From: an uncultured Roseiflexus sp.
GTDB lineage: Bacteria > Chloroflexota > Chloroflexia > Chloroflexales > Roseiflexaceae
Direction of reading: 5' to 3'
Length of the DNA stretch: 32,049 nt
Assembly (NCBI GenBank): GCA_937935075.1
Contig: CALGYB010000005.1
Location: forward strand, 1 to 32,049
The position numbers and the translations under genes were made by a program. The notes under the pieces are model-generated. The model had not been told where the DNA came from. It ran no database searches and worked only from the letters and a program-made list of their open reading frames with translations. Positions 25,715 through 32,049 of this stretch are shown in pieces. Each line of letters opens with the position of its first letter. Position 1 is the stretch's first letter.

Positions 25715-25918
25715 TTGAACCAGAGGAGTACTCGCATACACTGCGCTCAGCGAGCCGGGGAGGGTGGAAGCCCGGCGGCAGGAGTGCGGGGAAGGGCGCT
25801 GGGGAGCCGCTTCTCCTTCGAGTGACCGCATTGGCGCAAGCCGTGTGCGGTAACTGGGGTGGAACCGCGTGTTGCTACGCAATGCGTCCCCAGGCGACGA
25901 TGTTCGCCTGGGGTTTTT
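25715..25918 (+). promoter_or_regulatory. Glycyl T-box riboswitch
   Basis: Stem I begins near AGAGGAGTACTCGC (25723-25734), with the apical segment AGCGAGCCGGGG...GGAAGCCCGGC (25750-25775). A GGC glycine codon at 25795-25797 (context GAAGGGCGC) is the likely specifier. A hairpin with ACCGCA/TGCGGT arms precedes the T-box motif GGGTGGAACCGCG (25857-25869). Its TGGA bulge can pair with a UCCA tRNA end, as in tRNA-Gly. A terminator follows. Uncharged tRNA-Gly should stabilise the antiterminator and allow glyS expression. Confidence 0.92.
25888..25918 (+). terminator. T-box-controlled terminator before glyS
   Basis: A perfect 10-bp stem (CCCCAGGCGA 25888-25897 with 25904-25913), a 6-nt loop and five Ts. 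The left arm overlaps the segment that would pair in the antiterminator (CTGGGG at 25854-25859 with CCCCAG at 25888-25893). Confidence 0.93.
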
Positions 25919-25938
25919 GTTGAACAGGAGTCGTGAAT

Positions 25939-27531
<1,593 letters not shown>

Positions 27532-27548
27532 CGGCGCGGTGGCAGTGT

Positions 27549-27591
27549 GGGGCGCAGCGGCGGCGGTGTGGGCGCGCCGCCGCCGCGCCCC
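27549..27591. terminator. Long GC-rich hairpin between convergent glyS and sqdB
   Basis: Arms 27549-27565 and 27575-27591 pair as 16 of 17 bases (one A-C mismatch) around a 9-nt loop. There is no T-run on the + strand, so it may act as a bidirectional transcription barrier or 3'-end protector. Confidence 0.6.
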
Positions 27592-27636
27592 GACGATGTT
27601 GCCTGTGCGTGGGGCGGGGCGGCGATGGGGGCGCGT

Positions 27637-28911
<1,275 letters not shown>

Positions 28912-28948
28912 CGCGCGAATATCAAGAACGCATTAAGGGCGAGTAAAA

Positions 28949-29962
28949 TCATTGCGATTCCGGATCGGGCGCAAACTGGTCGTGCAGTTCTTGCAGCCGT
29001 TCATCGGTGTGGCGCGCATAGTACTGTTCGGTAATGCGGGTGTTGGCGTGCCCCAGAATCGCCGAAACCTCGGAGAGTTGGGCGCCTTCGTTGAGCAGCC
29101 AGGTGGCGACGAAGTGGCGGAAAGTATGCGGGGTGACGGTCCGCAGCGCGTGCGCTTCGCGGGCACGCCCTTCGCGCTCAATCTGATCCGCCACACGTTG
29201 AGCGGCGCCGGTCACAATCTCCCACGCTGCGATGCGCCCCAATCGCCCGCCGGCGCTGCGTGGACCGTGGGAAATGAAGAGCGCATCGGCGTGCGGAAAT
29301 GTGGTGTGCCGCGCGTGCAGGTAACGCAGGATTGCCTGCTGCGCGTGCGTGCGCAGAAAGACGGCGCGACGGCGCTGCCCTTTGCCAACCACGAAAGCGC
29401 GCGGAAGAATGCTGCCATCGTCAGCGCGAACATCAACAACATTCAGGCTCAATACCTCGGAGATCCGCGCACCGGTGGAAAAGAGAGTGTGCAGTAGTGC
29501 AGCGTTGCGCAGCATATTCAGGCGGTTGCGTTCGGCGCGGCGCCCTGCTTCGCCGGGGGGCAATTCGCCGTCGTAGAACGTCACCAGTTTGCGCAGATCG
29601 GGAACGTTGGGCGCGCGACCGGCATAGGCGCGCGGCAGCGCATCGCGCAGGTGCAGGCGAACCAGCGCAAGATCGCAGCGCAAGTGACCGCGATCGGCGA
29701 GGAACTTGCAGATTGCCAGTGCGCCGTGACCATACGTCAGAACCGTGCCATCCGCCATCCCTTTCAGAGAGTCGATCCAGGCGCCGAGATCGGGGGCGGC
29801 AATGTCGGCAACGGTGCGCCGCCCTTGGCGTTGCGCCCAGGATGTGAATGAGCGCCATGCATCGCAGTATGTGGCAATGGTGGAGGCTGCCAGCGGCTTG
29901 CGGCGTGAGCGTTGCGCTGCGGCCCAGGCGTCGGCGGCGGCGGCGATAGTCAATTCTGTCAT
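28949..29962 (-). CDS. Second tyrosine recombinase (integrase family)
   Basis: A 337-residue recombinase distinct from XerD. The core-binding domain is ~5-110. Catalytic residues are R166 (TGARISEVL), K194 (GKGQRRR), H279 and R282 (PHTFRHF), H305 (ILGHAN) and Y314/Y315 (TEQYYAR), so all are present. An Arg-rich, longer insert (RVADQIEREGRAREAHALRT) precedes the HxxR box. It starts 13 nt after the YhfZ-like gene, so the two form an operon. No att site or phage gene is seen nearby. It may invert or integrate DNA, or be a Xer paralogue. The target is unknown. Confidence 0.9.
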   Translation of the reverse strand: MTELTIAAAADAWAAAQRSRRKPLAASTIATYCDAWRSFTSWAQRQGRRTVADIAAPDLGAWIDSLKGMADGTVLTYGHGALAICKFLADRGHLRCDLALVRLHLRDALPRAYAGRAPNVPDLRKLVTFYDGELPPGEAGRRAERNRLNMLRNAALLHTLFSTGARISEVLSLNVVDVRADDGSILPRAFVVGKGQRRRAVFLRTHAQQAILRYLHARHTTFPHADALFISHGPRSAGGRLGRIAAWEIVTGAAQRVADQIEREGRAREAHALRTVTPHTFRHFVATWLLNEGAQLSEVSAILGHANTRITEQYYARHTDERLQELHDQFAPDPESQ

Positions 29963-29975
29963 AGCACATTCATGT

Positions 29976-30935
29976 TCAGTAGGCTGGCGTGCGGCGTCGT
30001 TCCAGCACCTCGTTCTGGATCAGGCGCAATTCATGGATCTCGATGGCAGCATTGAGCACCGCTGCAACAGGCCGGTTTCCTTTATCGACAACCATCACCG
30101 CCGTGCCAAGCGCCACAAGTTCCGGGTAATCATTCGCGCTCAATGGGAGGACTTGCAGATTGGCGATTTCGGCGGGCACATCCTCGCGACTCCAGACGGT
30201 TCCATCGATAACCCCGCTTATCACCAGATGTAATCCCTGAGCATAATCGATCTCAACGAATTCGACACGCTGTTCGCGGCAGATTGTATGCACAATGAGG
30301 GTGTGATCGGCGGACGACGGATCCACGCCGATCCGCATGCCGTCCTGAATGCCGGCTGCTGGAGCATCGCGCAGGATCAGCACGTGCTGCGCCATAAATG
30401 TGTCGGGACCGAGTTCTGTCACAATATCGATCTCCGGGTATTGCATCGCAGCACGGCGTGAAAGCAGCGCCCAATCGCACTGCTGCGCCGCCAGCGCCTG
30501 CACGCGCTGCCCGGCGCCTCGAATGAAGCGCAGTTCCAGGTCGATTGGCAGGCGGTCGAACTGCGTGCGCAGCCCGGTGGCCAGTCCGATCAGGCGGCGC
30601 GAGTAGATGAGCGGAAGCGCCCCAACCAGCGGTCGGTGCATCGCAATTGACCACAGAAGAGGATAATCGATGGCGGCGACATACGTGCCAAGCCGTCCCC
30701 GCGCTTCGAGGTGCACGGCGCCAACCGATGTCAGGTACTGCAACCCGGCCTGCACCGTCCCGACGCTGGCATCCAGACGCGCAGCGTATTCGTGAACACG
30801 AGTGATCCGGTCGCCTGGCATTCGTTCGAGGAGCGAGCGCGCCAGAGCGACAACGATCTGTCCATGTTTGGAGAAAAGCGGTTCATCGTCTGTGTTCGCA
30901 AGGAGCAGCCTGTCGATCTGACGATTACGGGTCAT
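29976..30935 (-). CDS. YhfZ-like GntR-type transcriptional regulator
   Basis: A 319-residue protein with an N-terminal winged helix of GntR/HTH_41 type (~20-85: SKHGQIVVALARSLLERMPGDRITRVHEYAARLDASVGTVQ-like order). The ~80-320 part resembles the YhfZ C-terminal domain, a periplasmic-binding-protein-like fold, with PLIYSRRLIGLATGL as its signature. Ligand binding should alter DNA binding; the E. coli relative sits in a poorly understood operon. AAGGAA lies ~8 nt before the ATG at 30935. It is co-transcribed with the second tyrosine recombinase, an unusual pairing that suggests it controls that enzyme. Confidence 0.85.
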   Translation of the reverse strand: MTRNRQIDRLLLANTDDEPLFSKHGQIVVALARSLLERMPGDRITRVHEYAARLDASVGTVQAGLQYLTSVGAVHLEARGRLGTYVAAIDYPLLWSIAMHRPLVGALPLIYSRRLIGLATGLRTQFDRLPIDLELRFIRGAGQRVQALAAQQCDWALLSRRAAMQYPEIDIVTELGPDTFMAQHVLILRDAPAAGIQDGMRIGVDPSSADHTLIVHTICREQRVEFVEIDYAQGLHLVISGVIDGTVWSREDVPAEIANLQVLPLSANDYPELVALGTAVMVVDKGNRPVAAVLNAAIEIHELRLIQNEVLERRRTPAY

Positions 30936-31196
30936 CGAACTATTCCTTATAGAGCGAACAACCGGATGTTACCCAATGATCGCCCATGTTGACCGTCTAG
31001 CGGCTGACGTTGGCTGAGCCAGTCGAAGCCAACGTCAGCCGCTCCACGTCCTTAATTGCCCAGGTTGCGGTTGATCGCTCTATGAGAGCGGGTCTGAACA
31101 CTTGCCTTATGAAGCGCATGTGAGTGGGCGCAGGCGCCGCATTCGTTCACCCGAATGACTTTCTCAGATACGCTCTTAGCACCAGCGCGGTTTTGC
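30936..31196 (-). other. Long structured leader of the YhfZ-recombinase operon
   Basis: About 260 nt lie between the predicted start of transcription and the regulator's ATG. The region holds the 17-bp dyad, a small CGCTCT-atg-AGAGCG hairpin (31076-31090) and CATTCG-ggtgaa-CGAATG (31142-31159). No convincing gene was seen. Confidence 0.5.
30999..31043. repeat. 17-bp perfect inverted repeat
   Basis: Arms 30999-31015 and 31027-31043 are exact reverse complements around an 11-nt loop (GAGCCAGTCGA). The hairpin includes GTTGGCTGAGCC and GTCGAAGCC, wording common in dispersed REP-like elements. It lies in the leader of the YhfZ-like gene. Confidence 0.8.
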
Positions 31197-31226
31197 ACTG
31201 TAGCATACAGCGTGTGGTTGTGTCAA
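31197..31226 (-). promoter_or_regulatory. Strong promoter of the YhfZ-recombinase operon
   Basis: On the minus strand a perfect TTGACA (31221-31226), an 18-bp spacer and TACAGT (31197-31202) preceded by TGC (extended -10). The -10 is the same as that of tRNA-Gly. The promoter lies 11-42 nt past the stop of the upstream gene. Confidence 0.75.
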
Positions 31227-31238
31227 CCGCCGATGGTT

Positions 31239-31898
31239 TCAGCGCTCGCACGGAGTCGTCGTGGACTCTTCCGGCATTCCAACCCAGGTTTCGGAGAAAG
31301 CCAGAAAAGCAGAGCTGGCCGAATCGCCGGCAGGAACCCTGGTTTCGCCAGGGAGCGGCACGCCATTGACCATGATGATCCCTCTGGCGCACGGGCAGAT
31401 GACCGCCGATACGTCGTAGGCAATAGGACCGCTGGTGTTGTGGAACAGTTCCATCGCCGCATCGAAGATGTCTTCCCACACCAGTTCGATCACGTGCATC
31501 CCGCTCGTACACACGATGCGTCGGCTCTGCCTGCCGTTAGGGTATTGAATGAACTGTGCGGATTGCAGTGCCAGCGCTGCCAGACCGGGGTCGCGAAACC
31601 CGTCGAAGTACTGGTTGAATCGTTCGGTTATCATGCGTCCCAGTGATGGATTGTCGGTGTAGATCGCCAGCGGCGGAAGATCGTGGCGGATGGTTGTCTC
31701 CTGGTCGACTCGCATGAACAGAACGGTTCCCTCTCCGTCAGCCGAGTATGTGCAATGCCAGCAACTGGTCCAGACCATCGCTGCGTCGCTTCCCGGTCGA
31801 TACAGGGTGATTAGGTGGTTTTCTCCGGCAAAGAGGACCGGTCGTCTTTTGTTGAGAAGAGCCACGTGCGCCTCATTCTGATCTAACGGCGAAAGCAT
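31239..31898 (-). CDS. Unrecognised soluble protein
   Basis: A 219-residue protein starting MLSPLDQNEAHVALLNKRRP. It has no signal peptide or membrane helix. Its beta-rich stretches include RPVLFAGENHLITLYRP, GTVLFMRVDQETTI and MHVIELVWEDIF. Several cysteines (TSCWHCTY, ICPCARG, CTSG) could bind metal, but their spacing is not a known motif. The ATG at 31898 is chosen; the GTG at 31910 would start inside a direct repeat. The family is unknown. Downstream on the same strand is the strong promoter of the next operon. Confidence 0.65.
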   Translation of the reverse strand: MLSPLDQNEAHVALLNKRRPVLFAGENHLITLYRPGSDAAMVWTSCWHCTYSADGEGTVLFMRVDQETTIRHDLPPLAIYTDNPSLGRMITERFNQYFDGFRDPGLAALALQSAQFIQYPNGRQSRRIVCTSGMHVIELVWEDIFDAAMELFHNTSGPIAYDVSAVICPCARGIIMVNGVPLPGETRVPAGDSASSAFLAFSETWVGMPEESTTTPCER

Positions 31899-31902
31899 GA
31901 GC

Positions 31903-32049
31903 GACTTCACTGCAAAAAGCGGTATCCACGAAGGTCACAAAGGGACACAAAGGAAAGGCGCTTCATTATTCACCTTCGTGCGCTTCGGGTCCCTGGCGGT
32001 GAAGCCGGTGTGCAGCGGACTCAATCATGACTTGACTGCAAAAAGCGGT
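31903..32049. repeat. 21-bp direct repeat flanking a dyad-rich element
   Basis: The segments 31903-31923 and 32029-32049 are identical except one base (both end ACTGCAAAAAGCGGT). Between them are CACGAAGGTCACAAAGGGAC-type text (31926-31946) and CACCTTCGTGCGCTTCGG (31971-31988), which are roughly inverted. The second copy touches the window end, so more units may follow. Confidence 0.75.

Noticed and set aside
31052-31150. A 32-codon minus-strand ORF (GTG start, CGACAH motif) in the leader of the YhfZ operon
   Set aside because: It has no ribosome site, no recognised family and is short enough to be chance; kept only as leader sequence.

Overview
The window looks like chromosomal DNA of a filamentous anoxygenic phototroph of the Chloroflexota, most like Roseiflexus. 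The basis is GC-rich DNA, a UDP-sulfoquinovose synthase, a glycyl T-box in front of an alpha2-type glycyl-tRNA synthetase, Thr/Pro-rich 'TPEPT' lipoproteins and LysM proteins, and a giant ATPase-TPR-BTAD regulator. The genus is inferred from remembered gene content and was not tested by any search.

Layout. (1) 1-3232: the end of one gene, then a large membrane-anchored TraG/VirD4-like ATPase overlapping it by 4 nt. (2) 3260-3705: an HU gene with promoter and terminator. (3) 3706-4977: an unusual islet. A promoter-like pair is followed by one isolated 36-nt CRISPR-type repeat ending in GATTGAAAC, then a 49-codon AT-rich ORF, then an Eco29kI-type GIY-YIG restriction endonuclease that seems to have lost its catalytic middle and has no methyltransferase beside it. 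(4) 4978-6189: an orphan TRAP solute-binding lipoprotein. (5) 6257-11568, minus strand: the operon cvpA - mutS2 - LysM protein - YcxB-like protein - polysaccharide deacetylase. (6) 11691-11854: tRNA-Gly(CCC) with its own promoter and terminator. (7) 11927-15553: a STAND/TPR/HEAT/wHTH/BTAD regulator. (8) 15564-19495, minus strand: suhB - SPL-like radical SAM - small protein - ilvA - two more small proteins. (9) 19647-23238: a lipoprotein, a YacP/NYN RNase, a DUF4097 membrane protein and a secreted beta-barrel/golvesin-like protein. (10) 23493-27531: dus, xerD, glycyl T-box, glyS. (11) 27637-30935, minus strand: sqdB, then a YhfZ-like regulator in an operon with a second tyrosine recombinase, behind a long leader holding a 17-bp perfect dyad. 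(12) 31239-32049: an unknown protein and a 21-bp direct repeat that reaches the window end.

Most of the window is housekeeping: DNA repair and chromosome handling (HU, MutS2, XerD), translation (tRNA-Gly, GlyRS with T-box, Dus), amino-acid and lipid synthesis (IlvA, SqdB) and cell envelope. The tRNA-Gly discriminator base matches the T-box bulge. Several promoters share an extended -10 (TGn). Dyad-rich repeat elements sit in most gene-free gaps. The best candidates for something undescribed are the solitary-repeat/deleted-endonuclease islet (4029-4755) and the YhfZ-recombinase operon with its structured leader (28949-31226).
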